Source: Saccoglossus kowalevskii | Taxonomy: Eukaryota > Hemichordata > Enteropneusta > Harrimaniidae | Assembly (NCBI RefSeq): GCF_000003605.2 | Contig: NW_003113964.1 | Span: 213,555 to 259,797, forward strand | Length of the DNA: 46,243 nt | Direction of reading: 5' to 3' | Shown here: positions 28,090-39,900 of the stretch, in pieces | Layout: each line of letters begins with the position of its first letter | Position numbering within the stretch: the stretch's first letter is position 1 | The notes under the pieces: model-generated | Databases searched by the model: none | The model's input: the letters and a program-made list of their open reading frames with translations, nothing else | What the model was told of the DNA's origin: nothing | Position numbers and translations under genes: made by a program

Positions 28090-28625
28090 GCGCAAAGTAT
28101 TACAATGTATTTAAAATTAGAATGAATAGAGAAAACAGAAATTATTTGCAAGTAATTCTGGATTTCAGTCCTGTTTCATCCCCAAGATCCACCAACAAAG
28201 AAACACAATTTAAATTGTACCTTTAAGTTAGTAAAATATTTTTCAAGAAATACTGTGGGCGTATGTTTCTGTAATTTAGTTACTGGTGGCAAGGATAAAT
28301 CTTATCAGATTCTTGGATTCAGTTGGACAAATGCAGACCAAAGCAAGTTGGACAGACGATTTCTATTTTCAATACATTTCCCGAACCAATTGAAACAAGA
28401 CAATAATTTCATATCGCCACACAAAATAAACTTGTTTGCAACATTCCATACAATTGCAGCACATTGATAGCATTCCACATAGATATCTAGGGCATAAATA
28501 CAGAACTGAATATTTAGTTTTGACCCACGCTTATGCTCCCAAACAAAGTCATATAATCAAGAGCTATCATAAACTTATTAACAAGTATTCATAATTTGAC
28601 TATCAGAATCATCAAACAGTCTTTA

Positions 28626-28800
28626 GGCAAGAGTTTTTTTTGTACCCCCCATCCCTAACCCTAACTCTTAACACTCACTCCCAGTTACCCAATTCATTTG
28701 TATATGCCCTCTCTAGATAAATATACATGTTCTTAGGAGGGGAGGAGTGCTGGAGGGTAAGGTTAGGGTTAAGGATGGGGGGCACAAAAGGAACTCTTTC
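28626..28800. mobile_element. MITE (175 bp) with 9-bp target duplication, Mutator-like
   Basis: Terminal inverted repeats of at least 37 bp with six mismatches: the left contains TTGTACCCCCCATCCCTAAC and the right, reversed, TTGTGCCCCCCATCCTTAAC. Flanked by exact CAGTCTTTA (28617-28625 and 28801-28809). A 9-bp duplication with long inverted repeats is typical of Mutator-like elements. The arms include AACCCTAAC, telomere-like words. No coding capacity. Confidence 0.8.
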
Positions 28801-30142
28801 CAGTCTTTAATTCATCTTGCATCAAGGTGTTTTTCGCCATATTTAATTCTAGAACATTGCCCAGTAGTGTAAACTCGGCAGGACTCAATAAATGTTACGT
28901 TAATTACACACAAATAACAAATTGATTCTGTGATGAAAGAAACACAGAACATTGTCACTTCAACTGTCGCACAGGTTATCATACTGCTAACATGAAGCCA
29001 AGCATATTACAGTGGAGTGACATTGATTGCGAATCACATTATACAATTAGTAGTTTAGTTAATGCAACTATAAACTGAAGTATACAATGTACATTGATTG
29101 TACAAGTAATATGCATTTGTTGCATGTAATGACTCGCTTCATTTCTATTTTATCTATTCATAAGTTCTATTATATATGAGTAAAGTATTACAAAGATTTA
29201 CAACTTATTAAAAGCTACAATGTACGGATTAAGAGTCCTCTGTTGGAAATCAGAGTCAGACCATGCCTAAAATATTGAGGAAATTGCTACCCAGGCCACG
29301 GATTGTCAAGCCAGATTGCCAGGCCATGGATTTTCATAGAATTGGTAGCCAGATATTCAGTTACTCATCCATCATACTTGATTCACATGATAAGTAGTAG
29401 ATCTTTGAATGATTTTATCTTCAAAATAAAATAAAATCTGGATAGTTATGCAAAAGCAAGATTAGCAAAACTACTCTTTTTATATATCTTGGTAACTGTG
29501 ATATTCTGATCGGAATGTTGAGCCCATGTTTCTTCTACAAATCATATTTCTATTCTCTCAAATTCCAATTCATTCAACATTGCATCAGGAGAAAAAAACA
29601 GAGAAGACATTTGTACTAACAAAACTATAACACATTCATCATCATTGCCAATTATTATCTTCGCTGTTTTTTTTTTAATCCATTTCTTGTTAAAAATGAA
29701 ACGCAAGCTAGCCACCAAAAGAAACTTTGCATTTAAGAATTCAGAGCATACTGATTAGCATTATGTGACATCACTTCATGTATACAAGGTCTACATATAT
29801 TTCTCTTACTGACTGGACTATGTGGTATACTTGTTAGCTGTTTGCTTTGTAATATTGGACTTTTGATGGCTATATATTTGTATATTGTGTGAGTGTGTAT
29901 TTACTACATAGATCGTAATAGCTCATTGAACTCAGTTACCCCTAGAAGATAGTATGTATCTGGTCAATCTATTTCACAAAATAGATGTACACGCTATTTT
30001 ATTTTGTTTTTATGAAAATTGGATTTTTCTTTCATTTTTCTAAAATTCTGAAAAAAATTCGTGATAACCAGAAACCTAATATTTTCTAGGTCTCAAATAC
30101 AAGATATTTCTACTGATTATAATGCATTGCAATAATTAACTA

Positions 30143-30318
30143 CTGTAAAACATGTTGAAAAAGCGGCATGCAATTTTAGCAAATTGTGGTAAAATGACGT
30201 AATAGCGAAATGTTGATTTAGCAAATCTCTCTTGTCATTGTTGATTTCTTTGTTTGGCAGCTATTTTGAATTGATAATAAAGTCATTAGCGACATCTTGA
30301 AAAAGACATGTTTTACAG
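30143..30318. mobile_element. TA-flanked MITE (176 bp), mariner/Tc1-like
   Basis: CTGTAAAACATGT at 30143-30155 and ACATGTTTTACAG at 30306-30318, perfect 13-bp inverted ends. Flanked by TA on both sides (30141-30142 and 30319-30320). No coding capacity. Confidence 0.75.
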
Positions 30319-30847
30319 TAATCTCAATGTATATGCCAAATTCCTACACTAAAACTCTCCAAACCAAAGTAGTATCAGTATTAAAAATCCATTGTCAAAC
30401 ATAGAAAATTTTCATAGACAATCATATTAATGGACAGTGGTTGTTGATCAACACATTGATTTTTTCACAACGATGTATTAACTATTCAATATGGTGGAAA
30501 GTATATGCACTTGTAGAATTGCTTTTGATCTGAGCAAAATGGCTGTAGTGGTCATGGCCAAATATGCAGTGAACCATATTTCGCCTAATATATAAATCTT
30601 GGTACCACCTCTTTTTTTCTGCACAGCATTCAAAGTAATATTTCCAAAGAAATGTCAGCATTGCATCTCAACAATCTTCTTCATATGAGGCCCAAATCTG
30701 GCTAATGCATGGTACAACACCAATTGCCCTTTATGAATGTCAAGTAGAAGAATAAAATTTCCTTGGAAAATTCTGGCTAAAATATTGGGTTATTTATACA
30801 CTGAAATCAAATATTAATTGCATTGAATTACAGTAGAAAACATTGCA

Positions 30848-30934
30848 TTAGTTATTATAATCGGGTTCCGGGAATGTCTCATAACCAATATTCTCATAGG
30901 ATATATCTGATTTCTGAGAACTTCTCTTCGGGTC
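30848..30934 (-). CDS. Gene B exon 20-equivalent (C-terminus, stop TAA)
   Basis: Acceptor TATTTTAG, phase 0, TAA at 30850-30848. Encodes SYENIGYETFPEPDYNN; YENI is kept, but the final YYD of A has become YNN. Confidence 0.92.
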   Translation of the reverse strand, partial: DPKRSSQKSDISYENIGYETFPEPDYNN

Positions 30935-33900
30935 CTAAAATAAATCAAATAAGATATGTATGAAAATATTGACTAAAGTTCTAAAAGGATACACATGTAT
31001 ATGCAATTGGTGTGACATGCCATGAAGATCAAATTTAAAGTTGCATGAATTTCAAATGCAAACATGCAGCCTCTCGACTTAGATAGCTCTGTTGTTAGCA
31101 ATGCACATTTCAATTGAAAAACTGAACAAATCGTTAGAAAAAACTGAAGACATCAGTAAACAAGCAGCCTCTCGGCTGAGATAGCTCCGCTGTTAGCAAT
31201 GCACATTTTAATTAAAGAACAGAAGATATCGTTAGAAAATGAACAATATGTATAGTATCAGAGCAATGGGACTTGCTTTTTTCAACAAGAATTCAAAAAT
31301 ATCACTTCTCACCGAAAAGGACAAAAATATTCATCAAAATTAGAGAATTGAAGATATCATCATGAAATGAACAAATCCAAGAGAGGACCACATGTAGTAC
31401 CTATATATGTAATATCAAAGCAATTGGACTTGCGGTTTTTAAAATGGCAAAAATATTCATCAAAATTAGAGAATTAAAGATATCATCATGAATTGAACAA
31501 TCTAAGAGAGGTCTAAACCAAGTATCAAAGCAATAAGAGTTGTAGTTTTCAAGAAGAAGTTGAAAATGTAAAAAGTTGACACGAATGACGGTACCCTTCT
31601 TCTGACTTTGTCCGAGTAGGGACTAAAAATAAGCCTTAAATTTGGTAATGATAAATGTTTTTGAAAACTTGTTTTATATAATATTGTAGCTGGTTTTGAA
31701 ATGGGTCTAGATTCCAGGTCCATTACCTTGCTAGCAAGACCACCAGCAGGTGATTTCACATATCTATCATCTTCTGGTTTACTGGGCATACCACTATCAG
31801 TCACAGTGGCACCATACATTGGGTTCTTGAAAGTTGTCATCGGTTGCGGCATCTCAGGTCTTCCATCTTGGAACCACATTTTATGCCTAGGAAAGATTTC
31901 ACCAGAACCAGCCTGAGACTGACTGCAGGAAATAAAAAACATTATTTCAGATGAAGTAGGTGCAAAAATATCATGGATTCAAAATGAAATAATGCTATTA
32001 CAGGTTGGAAATATATATTTTGATTATCTGTAAATAGTATCTGGTCCAGTGGGCAAACATAAATTCTAAAAATGGTGAGCTTGGCTAGCTAAAACACTGA
32101 ACATTCTATATCAAATGCATACATTTTAAAATGTTGATATGTTCTATGGCATGAGTTCTATATTACCAAGTTTAACAGGATGCACAAAGTTTTATAATGA
32201 TGTGTTTCATGGGATGTAAAGTGTTCCATATCGATGCTATATTTTTAAAATGCAGATGTGCAAACAAAATTCCTAATTTGAATAATTTCACTGTTTTGCC
32301 AATCTTCTTGACTTCATACACCAAGTTGAGAAATATAATGATCATTGTATAGTGTTAACTGTGCACAAATCTGTCACAATAAATTCTAGAAGTGCATTAA
32401 AATGTCCTGATGTACCCCAGTGTCATGCAAAGATTGATTTGATGCATGTGAGCAAAATGCTGCAAAGATAATCATGCAAATTAACTCATTAATATACAGA
32501 TTTGTACACACTATTTGTTATACCAAATACAATGAATATGCAAAAATTATATAATCATTTAATGCACATACAAATCACACCTGTTTTTTATTTATAGCTG
32601 ATGACCTTTTTTATGTGTACAACGGATGCACAAGATGTAGACATGTCTAAACTATGACAATTAAACATACCTTGTTAATTTAGCTATTTTATCCTTCTTG
32701 ATCTTTCCATGTTTTTTTTGTCGTTGTTTGCTATATATAATCAATACCATGATACCTATCAGTGCAACAAAAACGATCACACCAATGGATATACCAACAA
32801 TCTGGCCGGTTGACAACAACTGTGCACATGGCCAATTGGCATTTTCACAGTAACAAACATGGCTGTTCACCTGAAAAATATAATTTTTTTGAAAATGTTG
32901 CAAATGTAAAAAGAATAATAGACATGGCAAAAATTCTAATTTACTGATTGCCAAGACACTGTTACATGCCATACACACTTATTGCATTAATTAATAGTGT
33001 CATAACAGTTAAATGTTAATCACCTGATCAATACAAGTATAGTTCCATTGACACGGTCTTGAAGCACAGTCATCAAAGTCACTTTCACAGTACTTTCCTT
33101 CATATCCTATAGAGCAATTGCATGCATATCCCAAAGAATCAAATCCCTCACTACGTGCCTCACTGGTACAGTCTGGATCAGACTCTGGTCCAACACATTT
33201 CCCGTTTTGGGAACATTTATTTTCCATGATATACAATTTCACAGTCACAATCTCAGAGTTCGCTCCAAGAAAATCTTTTGTGGTGATTTTTAACTCATCA
33301 TTACCATAGTAATAATCGTTGGGACGGTATCTGATGAGGCTTGCTACCCAGGCTTGTCGACTTATTTCATACGGGTTTGTCATATCACATGGATATGCTA
33401 ATAGTGTCCACTCAGGCTGCCATATAGAACCACTGTCTCTGTTATCATCAGTACAGTTTGCATCAACGAAAGTAAAGTTGCGTTTTTGTTCAGTTATTTC
33501 TAACTCACCGTGCAATGGCATCTCAAATAACAAAGTAAGTACATCCTCAACATCAACATCCCAAGCACCAACTGTGATTATCATATCCTGATATTGGACA
33601 TTCTCTAGACGACGCTGCTCCATAGTCAATTCCAAAGTGGATGTTTGATCTCCAATTAAATTGTAACCATTCACTACAATGAACAGTTTTGGAAGATCAT
33701 TTTCTGGTGTGATCATAATAGTCAAAACACCATCCACAGACAGGGAATCAATATTATCAAATCTCTGCTCAAAAGCAATGAAATAAAATGTGTCTTCACC
33801 ATAGCAATCTTGGCAGGGTCTATAGGTAAAAGTACCATCTAGATTGAGGTCAGCTGATCCAAGTTGTGGTGATGGACAACTTTCGTTAACTCTAAATACT

Positions 33901-36900
33901 ATGATATCTGATTCTGCATCAGTGGCTCTAATAGTGAAATGAACAGTGCCACTGTCCTCTGCCATAAATATAGTGGTATCTGATACAATGGTAGGAGGTG
34001 TGTTTTGGTATTCGTTGTTTACATTGGCCAGAACAAAGGACGTTGGGCCACTAAAAGTGTTTTCTGATGGTGCCTGACGACGTTTACGATTACGCGCAAG
34101 TCTGAATACTTCTGGAGCATATGTAGTGGAGCAAATCTGTAGATAAAAATACAATACCTATAATTACAACCTTGCTTGATACGTTTACCCTACAGTAACA
34201 CTGGTAAAAGTGATTGTGCCCATGGGTGCTGTCTAGTGGGATTGAAACTGCCCACTCTGAACATATAGTGTATAGTAAAATAAGATACCAATAATATTAC
34301 AAAAAATCACAAAAAGAATTATTAATATTTGATTATGTGGTCTTCAGTTAATACTACATACCATGCATAAATCTCAACATCCCTTATAAAATAATATATT
34401 ATGAATTGAATTAAAACTTCTGAAATAACATGAAAATAAATGTGCTAACTTTTTGGAAGGAAGGATGATAAGTATACACAACTAGCAGCCTGTTGATTTA
34501 AATAATAGCTCTTCTCAAAGGCAAGAAACATAACGCATATATAGGTCCATGAGTTGACTAGCCAATGTTTCCACTCACCTGGGTTGTGATTGTCCCTTGG
34601 TCTAAATCATAATAGTATTGATCAAATGTATCAGCACATGTATGGCTTGCATCATGCCATTCTTCATACTCTAAAAAACAATATGTATTCATGACTATAC
34701 GTTGTATACATGTATTGCGAAACCCATATACACTTATGGTAAGAAGAGGCCATTCTTACAGGGCATACCTAAAATAGATTTATCACATAAGTTTATATTC
34801 TTCAAGCTCACAGTGCACACCTATCATAGATAACTATTTTCCAAATCACTGCAGAAAGTCAATGCGGTCTTTTGATTGATATGTTCATTTTGCATTGTTT
34901 TTTTATGATATGTTCATAAAATAAAATATAGATTTTTCATTAATACACACACATGAAGATGCATTTCTTTACATATACATTGTAATTTAACACTTACAAC
35001 CAAAGACATGTAATAAACTGAGGCAAATCTCCCACTAACTGCCACTAATGTAGTCAACTTAGCAATCAGAAAACTCAAAACTAGTCAATTATGTACTAAC
35101 CTGTATGCCAGTAGATAATGCGAGGTCTTGCATCGGCTTTGAACTCAGACATATTGAATGACATTGTGATATTTATTTTGCCATTGGTACTGAAGTCACC
35201 AAGTAAGTTAACATAAAATGCACTGCCATGAATTTTTTCAATTCTGAAAGAATACCAGAAAGTGTTAAAATAAACAGAGATAAATAGTCTTTTACAAAAT
35301 ATCTTCCTAAATAGGCTTTAAATGCTAGCAGTGTGTAAATAACAAACCTAAACATAGATCTGTTTACGAGAGTCATTTCAAAACATTTACAAGTCAAAAA
35401 AAATGATTGGCTAGACAAAACAAGCGACCTGATGGTCAAAATAGCTCCACTGTTCTACAAGAACACTGTGAAACCAAAACGAGCAATGCACACCCACAAG
35501 ACTTCTTGAAAACTACCAGCTCATTTGATACCAAGTATCAAAGCATTTGAGCTTGTAGTTTTCAAGACAAATGAAAAATAGCAATTTTTTACCAAAAGTG
35601 ACAAAAATATTCACCAAAAATACAGAATTGAGGATATCAAAAGGTATAAAGAGAATGTAAACATATTTTGATGAAAAATATTTCAGATCTGAATTTGTCT
35701 CATTATTACTGGCAAGACATACAACAGTTTCTACTTTAAGAACATTCAAAATATAATAGCGATATGAACAGTTGAAAAGTCATTATAAGAAAACTAAATG
35801 AACTGTATGTAGGTATAATCACTACAACACCTATTAGTCAAAGCTCTACTAATTGAATCTTTTGTGTTTTCTGGGTCCACAATAAATGATCTATATTCAT
35901 TAGATGCATCTGATCCATATTCTTTGGAGAGATCTTCTGGTGTCAATATCCCAGCTGCCATCGAAGAACCTGCTGGTAATCCTGAATCAAAAACAAAAGT
36001 GAGAAATATACAATTAATACAAGTCAGATGCTCATATCATCTTAGTAACTGGTGAAAATGTGTCCTATCATCTTAGTGACTGGTGAAAATGTGTCCTATC
36101 ATCTTAGTGACTGGTGAAAATATGTCATATCATCTTAGTGACTGGTGAAAATGTGTCCTATCATCTTAGTGACTGGTGAAAATGTGTCCTATCATCTTAG
36201 TGACTGGTGAAAATATGTCATATCGTCTTAGTGACTGGTGAAAATATGTCCTATCATCTTAGCAACTGGAGAAAATGTGTCATATCATCTTAGTAACTGG
36301 TGAAAATGTGTCCTATCATCTTAGTAACTGGTGAAAATGTGTCCTATCATCTTAGTGACTGGTGAAAATATGTCATATCGTCTTAGTGACTAGTGAAAAT
36401 GTGTCCTATCATCTTAGTAACTGGTGAAAATGTCTCATATCATCTTAGTAACTGGTGAAAATGTGTCCTATCATCTTAGTGACTGGTGAAAATGTGTCCT
36501 GTCATCTTAGTGACTGGTGAAAATGTGTCCTATCATCTTAGTGACTGGTGAAAATGTGTCATATCATCTTAGTGACTAGTGAAGATGTGTCCTATCGTCT
36601 TAATGAATCGTGAAAATGTGTCATATCATCTTAGTGACTGGTGAAAATGTGTCATATCATCTTAGCAACTGGTGAAAATGTGTCCTATCATCATAGTGAC
36701 TGATGAAAATGTGTCCTATCATCTTAGTAACTGGTGAAAATGTGTCCTATCATCATAGTGACTGATGAAAATGTGTCCTATCGTCCTAGTAACTGGTGAA
36801 AATGTGTCCTATTCTCTTACTGACTGGTGGAAATGTTTCTTACCATCTCATCGACTGGAGAAAATGTGTCATATCATCTTAGTAACTGGTGAAAATGTGT

Positions 36901-39900
36901 CCTATCATCTTAGTGACTGGTGAAAATGTGTCCTATCATCTTAGTAACTGGTGCAAAATGTGTCCTATCATCTTAGTAACTGGTGCAAAATGTGTCCTAT
37001 CATCTTAGTGACTGATGAAAATATGTCATATCATCTTAGCAACTGGTGAAAATTTGTCCTATCATCTTAGTGACTAGTGAAAATGTGTCCTATCATCTGA
37101 GTGACTAGTGAAAATGTGTCCTATCATCTTAGTGACTGGTGAAAATGTGTCATATCATCTTAGTGACTGGTGAAAATGTGTCATATCTTAGCAACTAAAG
37201 AAAATGTGTACTATCATCTTAGTTACTTGTGAAAATGTGTCTTATCATCTTAGTGACTGGTGAAAATGTGTCATAACTGGTGAAAATGTGTCCTATCGTT
37301 TCGTGACTGGTGAAAATGTGTCATATCATCTTAGCAACTAATGAAAATGTGTACTATCATCTTAGTTACTTGTGAAAATGTGTCCTATCATCCTAGTGAC
37401 TGGTAAAAATGTGTCCTATCATTTAGCGACTGATGAAAATGTGTCATATATATTAGTGACTGGTGAAAATGTATCATATCATCTTAACGACCGGTGAAAA
37501 TGTGTGCTATCATCTTTCAGGCTGTTGAAAATGTGTCTTATTCTCTTACTGACTGATGGAAATGTTTCTTATTATCTTAGCGACTGGAGAAAATGTATGC
37601 TATCATCTTAGTGACTGGCGAAAATGTGTGCTATCATCTTACCGGCTGTTGAAAATGTGTTCTATTCTCTTACTGACTGGTGGAAATGTTTCTTACCATC
37701 TCAGTGACTGGAGAAAATGTGTCATATCAACTTAGTGACTGGTGAAAGTGTGTCATATCAACTTAGTGACTGGTGAAAATGTGTCCTATCATTCTGGTGA
37801 CTGGAAAAAGGGCTATCAGGGAATTGTGTTAACCCATATCATTACCATAATTCAAGCCCCTATCTATGTAAATGAATGTGAAGAACTAAGTAGCAATTTT
37901 TATTGATTATTCACTAATAATTTTATACCTCCTGAAGTAGATATTGTCACTTTTGGTATATCATTATTCTCATCCTGAGTCAAGCTTAGAGTCACATCTT
38001 CCCCATTCACTGATGTAACCACTTCATCATCATCACCTATGAAGCAAGATGAAATCGATTACATTATTTTTGCTCATAAAATTGGTGAGATTTTTTTTAA
38101 CAAAATCACATTACACTGTACTATAATATGACTGACATTGAATATTTAAATTGATTAGAGAATTCTACTTACGAATCATAGCAACTTTTTTAACAGTATA
38201 GTCACTGCATTGATGACCTTTGTTACAGACTTTGAGAGAGCTGACCAACACTCTGGAAAAATTCAAGAAACATTCATCATGGTTACCCATAATTTATATC
38301 AATTTGTAATTTGGTGGAATAAACTCGTGACATACAAGATCAGAATTCAAGCTCATTCTAAATCTATGAAGTATTGTTTGGAATGTACTACATACATACA
38401 ATATCTCATGTCTATCAACAACCATTCAACCATTCATGGTCTGTGTAAGAGAATCTGTGTTTTTTTTCTGTGATGGCTCCACTTTCATTAGGTCAGACTC
38501 GTGTGTGAAGAATTATTTATTGACAGGCATTGCAGGTGCCAAGATAATCTGGGTAACTATCATTTGACAGCACAATTTTTGTGAATTTTGTTTTGTTTCA
38601 ATTTGTTAGTACTTCAAGCTGGAAATATGTAATCTAGAGAAAACTTGAAAATTAAAACTATTTCGAACTTTTTTTAAAATTCAAATCTATGGAAATGTAG
38701 TTAGTGGTATGAAAACTACAATGAAAGAATATGAACACAAAAAAACAATAATTTATTTTACATGAGACATCTGCATCTACAACACTTACTTTCCTGGCTC
38801 CATTAGGAACTTATTGGTATAGACATCAGGTAAACCTAGCTCCAATCTTGTTTCCTCTTCTTCAGGATTTTTCTCTCGCATTGCAGACAGATTAGCAGCT
38901 GGGGTCTCACCAATTACTAGGATGCCACTTTCCACATGGACTGAACCTGACGCATTCAATCCAACTTGGACTTCTGGAATTACATCTTCATTGCTGTCAT
39001 CAGATGACCCTACACTAAAGTCTGAGGATCATAACAAAACAGTAAATAAAACTCTCATAATGCTATGAGATATGATGAAACATAGTAATCCCTTTACTAT
39101 GCTATACATTACAAGGGTTCATCCAAAAAATGTTCGAAATGAGCATTATAACTCAGAGACAACTACTAAAATAGTACATTATCAGATATTTGCAAATCAC
39201 TAATTAAGTTGTAATTATTATTTGCACTCACAGTAAGCCTCTATGAGATCATCATCCAATGCATCCCATGACAAACCTACGACATTTTGATCATTGCATC
39301 TTTCAATACCATCGCCAAGTGGCTCACCACAGTATGTTGAGGTAGTGGCATTGGAAGTATCAGGTGAATCAGCTATCACAGTCACACCTGAAAAGAAAGT
39401 GTTATCATCAACATTATGTGACCAAATTTACTGCCACCAAACCAATTTTGAATACTAAGGAATATATAACAGAAGACAAAAATCTTATAGACCTAATCAG
39501 ATTCTTTATTGTAGGCACAAGACAATTTAATTGCAGTTAGAAATGAATATGTTTTATTGTAACTTTTGCGTTTGTTTTTTCATAAATCCAAAAGCTTTGT
39601 GAATAAGTATTCAAATTACATTATGTTTACATAATTTGTGTACTATTGATATTTACCAGTTGTTGACATGCTACTTTCTAGTCCAGCGTTATTTGTTACT
39701 TTTAAAGTTACATAGTAACGATCTCTATTCACGAGATCTAAATCATCATTCAAAGCAAATGACTGCAATCCCACAGATGTGAAGTCTTGTAAGTCAATTC
39801 CATGTGGTGTTGTGCCTATAGCAAACTGGATATCTTTGACCTGAAACATACAAGTAACAACTCATCATCAATGACATAGTCCCTGTTTGTATTATAGATG

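Larger units (their letters stand above)
28066..30847 (-). other. Gene B 3' untranslated region / 3' flank
   Basis: Mirror of the A 3' flank. Contains lineage-specific insertions: a Mutator-like MITE (28626-28800) and a TA-flanked MITE (30143-30318). No coding region recognised. Confidence 0.5.

Noticed and set aside
28250-28470. 70-codon + frame in the B 3' flank
   Set aside because: No domain, no conserved counterpart in A, in AT-rich non-coding DNA.
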